The notes beneath the pieces are model-generated. The model did not search any database. It was not told where the DNA came from and was given only the letters and a program-made list of their open reading frames with translations. The translations under genes were made by a program, and so were the position numbers. A stretch of 64,000 bases of DNA from Pithys albifrons albifrons (taxonomy: Eukaryota; Chordata; Aves; Passeriformes; Thamnophilidae). The DNA lies in NCBI RefSeq assembly GCF_047495875.1, contig NC_092471.1, forward strand, positions 11,491,001 to 11,555,000. The letters are read 5' to 3'. This document shows positions 12,001 through 24,000 of this stretch, one piece after another (the first letter of the stretch is position 1; every line of letters begins with the position of its first letter).

Positions 12001-13382
12001 TGTGGAAAAAGTCTGGGGAGGGAAGCTCAGCTCAGCTCCTCATCACAGTGTCTCCCACGCAGCAAACAGCCTGAAAGCAAGTGCTCTCCTTTGCGGTGAC
12101 AGTGACTTGTCACCATGCCTGCGGATGATCCAAAAGCTGGGAAGTCTAATTGCTGCCACCTCCAGCAGCACAAGGCCCAGAGACCCCAGCAGGAGCCTGT
12201 GGGGCAGCACTAACTGTACAGGATGTGGTTTTTAACCAGCTCCTCAGCCAGGCCTCTGGGCAGGGCTCCTAACAAGTCATTGGGGGAAGATTGTCTGACA
12301 TTCACTGTGTTAGTGCCTGCAGCTCACCCCCTCAGAATGGCACAGCAAGGAGAACAGCAGGAAAACAGTGAAATATGAAAAATATATTATCCAAATATTT
12401 TGAATCTACACTCTGATGGAATGAATCTCAGGATGAGTTAGCTTTCAGAAATGTTTCTCTTTCTGATGTAGGCATTTAATTGATTTACTTTAACAAAAGC
12501 CCATGGTGCTTGATGCCAAGGTTCCTTCCCCAGCTGCAGTGGGATTGATGCAGGGATTGGTTCTCCCCCTCCCTCCCAGCCAGCCTCCTGGCCACTGGCC
12601 TGGGTCAGTGCTGCAGAAAGCGTGTCTTCACAGAAATGTCCCAATCCTTCTTTGTCTGCTTCCCAAACATGTTCCTGAAAACATGCTTACTAGAGGCAGT
12701 GTTTACAGAAGATCTAATAAAAGTGGCTGATACAGGAAAGATCAACATTGCCAGTAACTTTGTGGGCTTTCAAACATGCCCCACCACCATGAGCACATAT
12801 TGAGAGAACCTTCAGCAAAAAGATGATTTCAAACTTGCAGCAGAAGGTGGGTTTAAAGCCACCGTCTCTCTCCAAAAGGCCTGTGGAATGACTGCACTGG
12901 GATGGAGGTGCTGTTATCATACTTTCAGACTTCTTAGATGCTTAAATTATATGAATCATAAACATGCTGTATTTCCTGGAATGTCTTGAAGGTTTGCCAG
13001 CCTCTTACCCCTCCTTTCTAGAAACTCCACTGAAAGCAAAGCAAATTAACACTGCTGAAAACCTCTGTTTTTCCAGACACGGAATGGCTTTCCAGACAGT
13101 GCAACAAAGGCTGGGACTCCTGACACACAGCTTTATCCCAGGCTGCAGGGATGCCCTCTGCTTTCCATGGTTACAGGTGTGCTCCATAGGGCCCACGTAG
13201 ATTCCTCCTTCCTCCAAGCCCACACCTGAGTCCCACCTGGTACCTTACTGGTCCTGGCCTTGTTTCATAAACACAACTTCTCATCCCCACCTGAGACTTC
13301 CATGACAAATTGCCAAAAGTGGTAATTTCCAGAGCCACGGGCCAGGGAGGGATGATGGAGGGACATAGAATTATTCAAATCA
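9061..13382. other. noncoding stretch, nothing recognised
   Basis: Several open frames of 100 to 120 codons occur (minus 9831-10151, minus 10906-11250, plus 11304-11666). They overlap frames on the other strand and show no recognised motifs. The 11.8-13.3 kb part is moderately GC-richer. No transposon end, RNA gene or promoter-like CpG cluster is visible. Confidence 0.55.
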
Positions 13383-13790
13383 TCATAGAATGGTTTGGGT
13401 TGGAAGCAACCTAGTTCCCATCCCACTGCCATGGGCAGGGATGATGCCCACCAGATCAACTTGCTCAAAGTGTCATCCAGCCTGGCCTTGAACACTCTTC
13501 CAGGGGTAGAACTTCTCTGGGCAACCTATTCCTGTGACTCACTACCCTCACATGTTTCATCCAAATGTCTAATCTTAACCCACCCTCTGTCAATTTAAAG
13601 CCATTTCCACTTGTCCTATCACAACATAGCCTTGTCAAAAGTCCCTCTCCAAGTCTCTTGTAGCCCCTTTGGGTACTGGAAGGTGCTCTAAGGTCTCCTT
13701 GGAGTCTTCTCTTCTCCAACCTGAACAATTCCAACCTCTCTTCATAGGAGAGATGCCCAGCTCTGTGATGCCAAGAAGCCACACAGCCTG
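13383..13790 (-). mobile_element. CR1: CR1 LINE, 5'-truncated, minus orientation
   Basis: The stretch opens with TCATAGAATGGTTTGGGTTG, the reverse complement of the avian CR1 3' end. It continues through typical CR1 words such as CATCCAGCCTGGCCTTGAAC, CCATTTCCACTTGTCCTATC and TTCATAGGAGAGATGCCCAG. The element therefore lies on the minus strand with its 3' end at 13383 and its truncated 5' end near 13790. About 400 bp remain, typical of dead-on-arrival CR1 copies. The frames overlapping it on both strands contain many stops and are not functional. It is moderately diverged but clearly recognisable. Confidence 0.95.
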
Positions 13791-16589
13791 CAAAGAGATG
13801 CCCAGGAATCCAGTTGAGTACACACTCCAGAAGTCAAAATTTTTTGCAAAAATGAAGATAACTTCTGAATTCTATCTGAATTAGCTGGGGTTCAGGAGTC
13901 CCTCTGAGGAAAGATGAAGGGTGGTTCCACAGCAGGGAGCAGCCAAGCCTGTCAATGAAGCTGGTGGCACCCACAGGTCTGAGGGAGGTGATTTTGCTCA
14001 GCAGACCTCAGTAAATCTTGTCAATTTAAAGCTCTTACATTCTTCACTTCTTATCTGAACAGAAGTGACATTTAGTCCCCATGGGAGCTACATGCATTTA
14101 CACCTATAGAATGTGTCCTGAAATTTTATTAATGCCATAAAGCCCTCCTTTCTTCTCATAACAATATTGTATCTTTAAGGTGCTTTTTCTTGTCATGTCA
14201 TATTGAGATGAATCACCAACTGCCATGCCAGTCACCAGGGCAAAAAAAATAATGCTGCTCAAAAAAAAGCTCCTCCAAAAATGAACAAGACATTTATAAA
14301 AATAAGTATTGGATGTTCCTTTTTTCAGCATTGCTAATATCAAGGTGCTGTTTTCCATCCAATATAGACAGGGCAATCTGCTGGCATGTCTCTGCACCTT
14401 ACAACACAAATCATCTCCATGGAGTCACTTACAAGTTTCAAACATTTTTTCGAGTTTTTGAGACCTGCACTTCAAATTCATAAGAGAAAATGTATTGTAT
14501 TACATTATCAATATGTGAATCAGGCTGGAAAAGCTTCCCCTTAGGGATCTGAAAGCCATTATAGTAAATTTGTGCTTCATAACAAAAAATATGTATTTCT
14601 AGAATAAATCAAAACCAGAAGCACTTTTCTCTTTAGAGCTGGTGAAATGAGTGAGGGTTTCAGGTGTCTGAATCCAATGGTTTGAGAGCTCAACCATAAA
14701 TCACAGAGATAAGACAAAAAGCACCCTCCTATCCTTCCTTCCTAATGTGTAATCAGCTGCTTGGGAAAGCTAAATGACATCTTAAAAGACAAAAAATCAA
14801 GCACCGCTTACATTTTTAGTCTTAAAGTAATACAAAAAGGCAGATACCAAATCTGCCTGTTGCTTTCCAAGGAATATTAATCTTTCCTTGGGCAAATGTG
14901 AGCAGGCAGAAATTGACTGCAGCCCCTGTGTGACATAGCTTGTGCATCTGGTCCTGCATTATTTCTGCAAGGCATAGAGGAGTTGCAGGAAGCATGTGCA
15001 GACGCAGCAATGAAAATTTAATCTTTTTACCCCAAATGAAAGAAGGCACCTGCCATTGTATAGGGCAAAGTGGCACTGTCAACCTTGAAAGAAAGAAACC
15101 TTGGCTAAAAAAAGGTTGAATTCTGAATGTACCATTAGAGACAGTTTTTTCAGAGTCTCTAAGATCTTTGGTGCTGCTGTATTCCCTTGTCCTCTCCCCC
15201 ACAGTTCTGCTCTTGCTTGTCATCTCCCCTCTCTTTTGATCCTACCTTTTCTTCTGCCTTTATCTTCTCTCTTCATGCTCCTCCTTCTCTTTCGACTGCC
15301 ACCTTAAGTTATTTCTCCTGATAGATCTTCCCTCTATTGTCTGGGGGGGTTCTTTCTTTCTCCAGAAATACTCTATTCCACTAAGTACTGACAAGGCTCC
15401 CCGTTGTCTCAGGACAAGAGGAGCTGAAGGATGGTGCCTTAGATTGTAGAGGAAGGCTGCCAAAAGTGAAGCTCTGCTCCAGGAGAAGCAGAACAAACAA
15501 TAAAAACTCTGAGGAACAGATAACATATCTATATGCCATGTTGGGTACTTGTCTCCTCCTGCAGTGTTCTTGCTGTTAGCTTTGCTGTGCCTGGGGTTCT
15601 TTGCTCTCACAGCTGCCACAACCGTAAAAAAAAAATAAAGGCAGGCACTCCATGATGGTCATACCAAGAGACACAGAATACAAGAGGAAATATAGGAATG
15701 ATAAAGCTGCTGAGCTTTTCAGTTAATTCTTTTCTGCAGACAAATGTCACAGCCTGTAAAGAAGATGGGAGACAACAGCTCTGAGTAGTGACCTCTCACA
15801 GAGGGATTGTGGTGTGACTGCTATTCCTCTCCTTGTGAATTTTGTGGTTTCCCCATTTCCACCAAAAAATGCCAATCTTTAGATATTTTTTCATAGATTA
15901 GGAATAGAAACTGAAGGCAGGGTTTCCAGACAATGTTTAGTTTTGTAATTCTGAAATTGTTCATTTCCTTCAAAATCACCATCCAGCCACTGCCACCCTT
16001 CAGTGCCAGAGAGCAGCAGCTGTAGGGGGAACTCCTTCATTCTGCTGCAGCCCCACAGCCCACTGGGCAGGCTAGAAGTGAGTCTGTACCTCTGGAAGCC
16101 CACAGCCTTAAAATAAGTTCTCACACATGGACAGATGAATCAAAACTCTTCTTTTCTTTCTACTCTGATTAAAATATACAGTCTTTTAAGCCTACTTTTT
16201 CTAGAAGCTGAAAAACAAGAACATCTAAAAAGAAAGCAAAACATTTCACCCAGCACTCCAATCATCAGAAAAACACACAATTTTGATGTTAATGTTGCTT
16301 AATGAACTACCAAACGAAATTCAGCATCTCTCACTAGTACAGAAACCATACAGCACGATGTAACCACAGAACCCAGAATGTAAGTTTTAGTCTATTTTGC
16401 TTATTTCTATTTAGCAAAAATCCTTTGATAATGTAACAGCTCAGGATTACAGCACCTTGCTTCACCACCACCACAAAGGGCTTGTCTGTCTCAAGTGTTT
16501 TAGTCGAAGTTAATTGATAGCTAAAGGACTCAAGCCATGTAATAAAGAGCATTGCAAGTAGATGCTACACTTTGTTCCACCTAACGATG
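13791..16589. other. noncoding stretch with a pyrimidine-rich patch
   Basis: No gene is supported. The largest frame (minus 14822-15223, 133 codons) has no recognised motif. A pyrimidine-rich patch lies at about 15183-15300 (CTCCCCTCTC, CTTTTCTTCT and similar), and an A10 run at about 15627. Confidence 0.55.
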
Positions 16590-16740
16590 TTTTGTGCAGG
16601 CTGTCTTAATTAGGCTGAATGGAGAGCTTTCTGCAGCAGTGGCACTCACTTGAATGAGCTGTAACAATGTACGAGACAAGCAGAGAGGGGGATTAGCACA
16701 TTTGCCTTTGTGCAAAAAGAAGAGGAGAACAGAGATTTGA
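16590..16740. promoter_or_regulatory. candidate conserved noncoding element
   Basis: This segment has mixed composition, no repeat signature, and TCTTAATTAGGCTGAATGG followed by AGCAGTGGCACTCACTTGAA. It has the look of vertebrate conserved noncoding sequence rich in homeodomain-type TAATTA cores. This is an impression only; alignment across birds and mammals would decide. Confidence 0.22.
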
Positions 16741-18388
16741 CCTCATCTCTGTTTTGTAGAATTTTCATTAAGCTTTCTATCCAAGTCACCCATTTTGACT
16801 GAGCCAACTTAAAGACTGCACTTTTCCTGGTTTTCTTTTTCAGAGTACAGAGCAGTAGCCTATTTTTCTCAGCTAAGTAACATACTAAATTTCCAGCTGC
16901 TTGACCATGATAATGCTTTACCTTGTGCTAATCAGCCAGTGTTAGCAAACTTGTAGAGGGTGAGGAGGAGGAAAGAAGGATTAAGACAAGGGCATTGTTC
17001 TTCTCATCAGAGATAAAAAAATCCCTAAGACTTTTCCCCTTGTTTTTCTCTCTGTGATTTCAGGAAGTCTCAGGTCTTGTGTCTGCAGACCCAAAAAACG
17101 TGCAGCAGATCAAGGGAGTGTCAAATAACACTGGGACTGATTCGCATGTAGACAAAATTCCCTTTGCATTGACTTTGAAGATGTGTTTCCTGCACTGCAA
17201 AAACACTTTATGCTACCCTTTGTATGAATCAGTGTCAGAACTGTGGTGTTTAATTGTTTAAGATGCTGGAGGGTCAGAAAGGAAAATGGTTGTATTATAA
17301 AAATGGGTAGCTCCTTCAAGGTGTTAAAATCTAATGAGATTTTCCACTTGTTTGTGCACAGTTGGCTCAGGGCATCTTTTGTAAAGTTATCCACCAGCTG
17401 AGGAGCTGGAGAAGAAAAACACTGAAAGCTGCTTAGTTATTGTTTCTTGCTTTGAATGACAAGCCCCATTATTATGTTTTTGTGATGCTCTGTATGGCCA
17501 TCAGATGTGTTTTTTCTCATCTAGAGGGTCTGAACTAACCAATGGGATTCTGACCAAAGTTATTATAACTGCAACACTATCAGTGACAATTCCTTATTCA
17601 GTACATGAGTACATGCCTCCATTTGTCTACCAATTGCATCAAGTTCTGTATTCTCCAATTTTACGAAAGAACACCTTAAACTTCTTGAAAATAACTCCCC
17701 CTCAGTAAACCCTTCCCCTCATCCCCTCTCTAACAAGGTCTTTTCACTAAGTAAAACAGTAGCTTCAGTCTTGGGTTTTCATGCCACTGGTAAGAGCAGT
17801 AAAACATAAAATGAGAAAGTAAATATTCTTAAAATGGAGATAAAATAAGGGGGGGCGGGGGTGTGCATGGAATGAACTCACAGACTGTAGAAGAATAAAT
17901 GGTGGCAATAATGACCAGAAGGTAAAAATCTGTTCCCTACAGTATTCTTCATTTAAAATTTCCCTCTCCTGATTAAAACTTTGTAAATAGTAATTATTAT
18001 CACAAAGATATTCATAAACAGATGTTTTAAAAAATGCAAATTAGTCCACAATTCAGAAAATATGCAGTTTGTGTGCCACAGGGAATTTAATCTTTGAAAG
18101 CAGAAAAATGAATCAGAGCCCATTTCCAGCAAACATTGTAAGTCAGCACTGGAAGCAGCATTTATTTTTTTCTCTACTTGTTAAATATGCTAATGGAGTG
18201 AAAAACTCATTATTTACTGAAGACTACTGCTTTTGTATTGCATTTGTATTCATAAAAAACTATAGAGTTCCAAGTTGCTTTATTAGTTTAACATAAAATT
18301 GAAGCATACTTATATGAACAAAAGTAAAAATGGTTTCTGTTAACATATACATCTAAATAATTTAAAAGGTGTATCTTATTTTGCTCTC
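16741..18388. other. noncoding stretch with isolated G-run
   Basis: Nothing gene-like is supported. A strong acceptor-like site (TTTTTCTCTCTGTGATTTCAG) lies at about 17044-17064 without a convincing exon or donor behind it. A run of G7-C-G5 lies near 17850. Confidence 0.5.
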
Positions 18389-18472
18389 CTTCTCCCTTTC
18401 CTTCTCCTCTTCTACCTCCTCTCCTTGGCTTCTCCTTTTCCTTCTCCTCCTCTACCTCCTCCCCTCTGCCCA
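18389..18472 (+). repeat. pyrimidine tract with 40-bp tandem repeat (2 imperfect copies)
   Basis: A unit of 40 bases starting CTTCTCCCTTTCCTTCTCCT at 18389 recurs from 18429 as CTTCTCCTTTTCCTTCTCCT with a few substitutions. Almost all bases are C or T, so the minus strand is a long GA-rich tract. Such tracts can form triplex (H-DNA) structures and mutate by slippage. The minus-strand frame here (KEKEKPRRGGRRG and similar) is a composition artefact. Confidence 0.88.
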
Positions 18473-19632
18473 AAAAACCCAACCTCCCCCTCTCCAAAAA
18501 AAAAATTAAAAAGAATGTTTGTTCTGATCAGATGCATCTCTGGTAAGCAAGGAGAGCTTTCCTTATTGTTGTTTGTTGCAAAATACAACATGAACTATTG
18601 TTTCTGTGAGGGTAATTGGCTGTGGAGTCTCTTCTATTTCATATCATGAGATACTAGTAGAAATGATGAAATAGTATAGATTCTAAAATGAGTATGGTCA
18701 CTTAATTTTAAAGCAAAGCAATTACTGCTGTATTACCAGGTATTCTGAATCAATACCTTGTCTTGCAACTTGCACTCATATCCAGAATAAATCTACAACA
18801 TTACAAGTAGTCAGAGGTAAATAGCAACACAACAGAACAGATATTCACCAGTCCTGTATAGCTTATAGACTCAGACTGGCCAGTAGAGAAAATGCAGGTT
18901 GGTTATTGGTCTTTCAGGTGCCTCAAAGTATCCTACTCACCCAAGAATTGATGGAGCTTCTGGAAGTCATAAATTATAATTCTTACCTTATTTTCAACAG
19001 CTAGAGTTATTCCCCTTGACATCAAAAGAACTAACAAAGCACAAAGTGTGCAATGGATTTGACCCAAGAGACACACATGCACTTTTATATACGAGGTAAA
19101 ATTTTATTGGAAATTGTAAGTCTCGTGGCTGACTTTCTCACTGGTCTTGATTTTTCTTCCTGTCTGTTTCCTCTGAATAATTCTTTAAATAAACACTATA
19201 AGGCTCTCATTTCTTCATGACTGGAAAAACAATCACGTTCTCAAAAGAAAAAATTACAAAACCACAGAGATTTAATAATAAGTAAAATATTTAACATTAT
19301 GAGTAAGCAAAAAAAGAAAAGTGATCACTGCTACAAGTATTAAAACCAGAAAAGTAGATGAAAGCTCCTTTTTTTCCCCAGCTGAAGCAATTTTTAATGC
19401 TATATTTGTTCTCTTAATTGGTGTTTTATAGAGCTCAAACATCTGATTTTTTAAAATATTTTATATTAATGAAATATGACACAACTGAAGCTCCCAAATT
19501 ACAACAATTACACATTTAAACTTCCTCAGGCCCTCTGAACAGCAGTTAACTGCCATGTCCTCCACAGCACCTGAAGCAGGGGATAACAGACTGTGGCGGT
19601 GCTTCCCTTTATCGAAACTTACAGAAAGCAGC
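18473..19632. other. noncoding stretch, nothing recognised
   Basis: AT-rich sequence between the pyrimidine tract and the paired CR1 copies. It has no supported open frame, RNA gene or repeat. Confidence 0.55.
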
Positions 19633-19860
19633 CTTAGACTAGATATTAGGAAAAAATTCTTCCCTGTGAGGGTAGTGAGGCTCTGGCACAGGTTACCCAG
19701 AGAAGTGTGGATGCCCCATCCATGACAGTGCTCAAGGCCAGGTTGGGTGGGACCCTGAGCAACCTGGTCCAGCAGAAGGTGTCTTTGGCCACAGCAGGGA
19801 TTTGGAATGAGATGAGCTTTGAGGTCCCTTCCAACCCAAATCACTCTGTGGTATGGTTCT
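19633..19860 (+). mobile_element. CR1: CR1 LINE 3' fragment, plus orientation (first of a pair)
   Basis: The fragment reads CTTAGACTAGATATTAGGAA, then GGTTACCCAGAGAAGTGTGG and TGAGGTCCCTTCCAACCCAA, the standard CR1 3' order. It ends in a decayed TTCTATGA-like terminus at about 19860. About 230 bp remain, so it is 5'-truncated and non-coding. It is joined directly, without spacer, to a second CR1 in the same orientation. Confidence 0.94.
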
Positions 19861-20103
19861 AGGACAAAAAGAAATGGCCTCAAGTCATGCTGGGGGAAGT
19901 TTAGGGTGGATATTAGGAAACATTTTTTTCACCAGAAGTGCTGTCAAACTTAGGAATAGGCTGCCCAGGCAGAGTCACCATCCCTGGAGACATGTATATG
20001 TGGCACCTTAGGACATGTTTAGTGGTGGGTTTGACAGTCCTGGATTAACACCTTGACTCCATGATGTTAGAAGTCTTTTCCAGCCTACATAATTCTATGA
20101 TTT
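19861..20103 (+). mobile_element. CR1: CR1 LINE 3' fragment, plus orientation (second of a pair)
   Basis: It starts with GGACAAAAAGAAATGGCCTC and continues with TTTAGGGTGGATATTAGGAA and AGGAATAGGCTGCCCAGGCA. It ends GTCTTTTCCAGCCTACATAA then TTCTATGATTT. The start lies further upstream in the CR1 consensus than that of the preceding copy, so this is a separate insertion and not a continuation. The sequence differs from the first copy and probably belongs to another subfamily. Confidence 0.93.
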
Positions 20104-21075
20104 CCCCACCATGCCCAGCCCATAAGTAGCACAGCAAGGAGTGACTTACAACTTAGCTTATTCACTAGAGAAGGGACTGTGTTTCAGCTCCAAGCAAATA
20201 GGCTCCTTTACACCCCTGAAGCCTGTGCAGGGCCAGGCCAGTAACAAATTGTGCCACACATGGTTCCGTAGGGATTTGCCATATGTGTTATTTTAAAGTA
20301 TTTTTAATTATTAAGGCAACATAACTATACTGAACTAGGGGCTACATCTCTGATCATGCAGCACAGTGCTCCACTTCTCAGCTTACACTGAAATTTCTTC
20401 CCTTTCTCTGTCATAACACTGAGGATTAAACAGCTGATCTTGAGAGTGAATTTGTGACAGCTGGAGACCTGGAGAGCAGTCCCAGTGAATGCAGGCCTAA
20501 ATCCCCTGCCAAGGCACAAAATTATAGTATCTAAGATGAATTAGCTAATACTACACTGAATTGGGTCTAAATTTCGTCCCCTTACTCCTGAAAGTAGGCA
20601 GTGAGGCCCTGCAAGGCAGAAGTCTGGGTCTTGTGAGGAACAGCATTCTAGCCTAGTTTTACTGGATAAAGTCTGTCCCATGCACACCCAAGAAACAGCT
20701 GCTGAGGAAGTGTGTCCAGTTACTGCTTATGTTCTTACACAACACAGCCAAGCCTGCAAAAATAGAGCTGTGAGTTTTATTTATTCCTTTCACAGTGACC
20801 TTTCATATTCTGGTCAGTAATGCCTGTGTAAGCACACAGAAACAAAAAGTGTGTCCACATCACCAAGGATCCAACCTGAGCTGACTGACATTTACAAGGT
20901 GTGTGCTGACGTTCCCATGTGCCCTTGCACAACCTGTCTGTGTATTGACTCAAGTAAAGGAGAGAGGTCATGTCTGGGTGTTGTGTTGATGCTCCCAAAA
21001 CAGACGGGCAACATGCTGAACAGGAGAGAAGCTTGCTAAGACTGTGCAAGTCTTGACTCGTGAGGAGTTCATGAC
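20104..21075. other. noncoding stretch, nothing recognised
   Basis: No gene or repeat is recognised. Frames of 60 to 90 codons occur on both strands over the same bases (20777-21049), as expected for noncoding sequence. Confidence 0.55.
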
Positions 21076-21097
21076 AATAAATTAAAAAAAAAAAAAA
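21076..21097 (+). repeat. AATAAA followed by A14 run
   Basis: AATAAA at 21076-21081 is followed after two T by 14 A (21084-21097). This resembles the end of a polyadenylated transcript copied back into the genome. The upstream 200 bases are not recognised as any gene, so it may be an ordinary A-run. Confidence 0.6.
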
Positions 21098-24000
21098 GGC
21101 AAGGCACTCTACTATGCTAGAACTTACGTCTACTGTTAAAGCTCTGTAAATGATGCTGGCATGATGAAAGATAGTATCTCTTACAAAGTGACCTGGTCTC
21201 TCATACTTAAGATATGAGCTGTTTTTGAGCTCTTTGCAACATAGAAATGGATACTATCAGGGTTTCTGTAGAGAAAAACAGATGGGGCAAAGTTCCATAT
21301 GCTTGCCTAAGAGAGAAATTGCTTCATCACGTACCAATCTGAATTGTGATAATGTCTCAGTGTTAAAAGTATCTTGATATCAAGAGGAATTCAAAGCAAT
21401 TGTTTGAGATAAAGGCTCTTTCTCCTCTCTGTCACTACCTAAATTCATGTCCTGACTTTGCCTGAGCTTACCTTCAAAATTTCCATTCAGCTGAAGAAGA
21501 TTCCCTTTTGCTTTAAGGAAGTTATTTATGCAGAAAGCAGAGCACAGCCCGAATTTATTAATGATCACCTCAACAGCAGTCACACACATGAACACACCCA
21601 TATTCCAAGTGATCCTCTACCATCTCTGTTCATCCCTTACTGGGACTCGCATCCTTCCAGGCTGATTTTACCCATCCCCAGACAACCCATTTATGGTGTT
21701 AACATGTGGACAGGGTTTGCCTCCAGCATGAGGAAAGCTGGTTTTCCTCCTCTAAAACAGGCTCCAGGGAACAAGCAACTGCCTTTTCTAAATGTCTTGG
21801 GAACACTTATACCTTACAATCAAATCCACTATCTCATGTCATTTATCAGTGCTATCTAAAACCATGTAACCAGCACCTTCAATGTGGAAAAGGAATAAAC
21901 ACAGCTGATGGTGATACCTCTGGCATCCAGCTCTTTGAAAAGAAACTGCTCCTACTTTATGTTAGTTTAATCCTGAAGTTTGTCACTGCAGCTGCTGGAA
22001 GAGTGACTTTCTAAACACTACTGTGACAGCACCATTCTAGACAGCATCTTGAAACAAGATTATAGTGTGTACCTAAGTTGTCAGTAAGTACTAAATCAGC
22101 CTGTTGGCATTTTAAATGTGTGACATTGTGCTCCGGTTCATCTCTCTTTCCAGAATACCTGATCAAGGGGAATAAAGCAATTCCTTCTCATCTGAAATTC
22201 CAAGAGGACATTGAAAAACTCTGTGCCACTACAAAAAAATGACACCTTCATGATACTAGTCTCATGTTGATGCAGTCACAGACTTACTCACCTCTTGAAT
22301 ATAGTAGGAAGTAAAAAATTGGCTAAAAAACTGCATTTCTAGGAAGACTCCAATGCTAGTGCATAAATATCAGCAGTCCTTGTGTCCACAGGGATTTTAT
22401 AGAGTGGTTTTGAAACAATCTTTGCATCAGAAAATATCACATTTTTCAAGGAGCACAGGAAGTCTGCAAAGCTTTTTGTGCAAAAAGCAAGGTTAAAACT
22501 CATTAGAGCTCACATCAGGCATTTGATGGGCTTTAGAAGCTGCCTTACTGTCTTAAAGTGAAAAATAACTGGTAGGAATTGGTTTATATTTTTAAATGTT
22601 CAGGATTCTCCTTCTCTAGCTAGGAAGTAAAATTGCCCCATGCCAGACATGTATTCCCCTGCTAATTCTTCTCCTATTGTTTTAAAATTACGAGTTTTGA
22701 CAAGGGTTGTAAAGATTGCCATTAAACTCTACTCAAGATGTGCAATGGAGTGCAGGGAAGAAAGTAAAAAAGTGAGGATCTGGGCCTTATTTGCCCCCAC
22801 CTAAGAGAGTAGAAGAAGAGATCAGAGTGGTGGGAACATTCAGGCCATTTCCTTCTAAAGGTCAGGTTTTACTTGTGACCACGAGCACGTGCATTATGCA
22901 CAGCCCTGGTCTCTGGGACAAAGGCTCACAAGGAAAATCTCTGTTTACGACTTTCTTTGGCAGAAAGAGGAAATCAGGGTCTCATCTGGACAGTATTTGC
23001 TTTGAATGGAATAGAAGGAGTTTTGTCCACTGCAGTTCTCCCATCAAGTGCTGAAGAGAGTCCAGACTTGCAGGTGTTCAAGGAACATTCACCTTCCAAA
23101 AACTTTTATAAGGGAAAGGTTGCTAGGGTGGCCAGATTTACTTGGAATAGGTTTAAATGTTTGTTGATGGGTGCTGACTTAGTGCTTTTCCTAATCTTTC
23201 TTTTAAAAAGTAAAACAGGAGAGTAAATAAAGTACATAAGAAATTATAAGTCAACCTCAAGCTTCCGTTTATGGATCCAATGCAAAAACTTCCCTTTTAA
23301 AATGCTAAAAAAGTCACGTGCAATGTATTTCCAACATCTTGAATTAATCCTTATTAAGTTGAATTTGCTACCTAATTTGTGAACTGCATCTTCCAACATC
23401 AAGCGTAATTTGGAGATCAGAGCAGCCGAATGGGGAAGTTTAGGATTTCTACAGTACCTGAAAAGAAAATCACACTGGAGGAAATTCTGCTTCTTACAGG
23501 TATATCTGTGTGACTGACAACCAAAATAAAGCAGAATTACTAGGATTATAATGAAAGAGAATCCACCCCAAAAGAAGGTATATTTAGATAGGATTTTATT
23601 GCTTGTTATTTTAAAATCCCACTCAACACTCCTGTGATTGCTTTGATGAGGAGAGCTTTCTGTTCTACAACCCCAAGCAAAATTATAACTGAAAATTTAA
23701 AATAAATAGGCTATGAACTGAACTCCCCAATGTTCTTTCTGTATTGAAAAAGTGAGGAACATAAAGATGCTAACGCATTAAGTATGCTAACTCTTTAAAT
23801 GACTACTCTGTAAATTGTGGACAAAGTCCCCAAAAATCAAAGCCAGGGACCTGCAATGGACATTTGGTTGCAGCAAAACCCCAAAGTGGGAAACACAGGA
23901 AAAGGTTTCAGGTTATTTTTTATTCTGGAAATCAAGGAATTCATCTATATAATGAATCACATAACACCACATAGTCTCATTACCACACAATAACCCTATC

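Noticed and set aside
17044..17064. Strong acceptor-like pyrimidine tract and AG
   Set aside because: No donor or recognised coding sequence follows; such sites are frequent in introns.
18288..18497. Lysine/glutamate/arginine-rich minus frame
   Set aside because: Composition artefact of the pyrimidine tandem repeat.
19461..19883. 140-codon minus-strand frame
   Set aside because: It runs antisense through a CR1 copy, so it is a repeat shadow.
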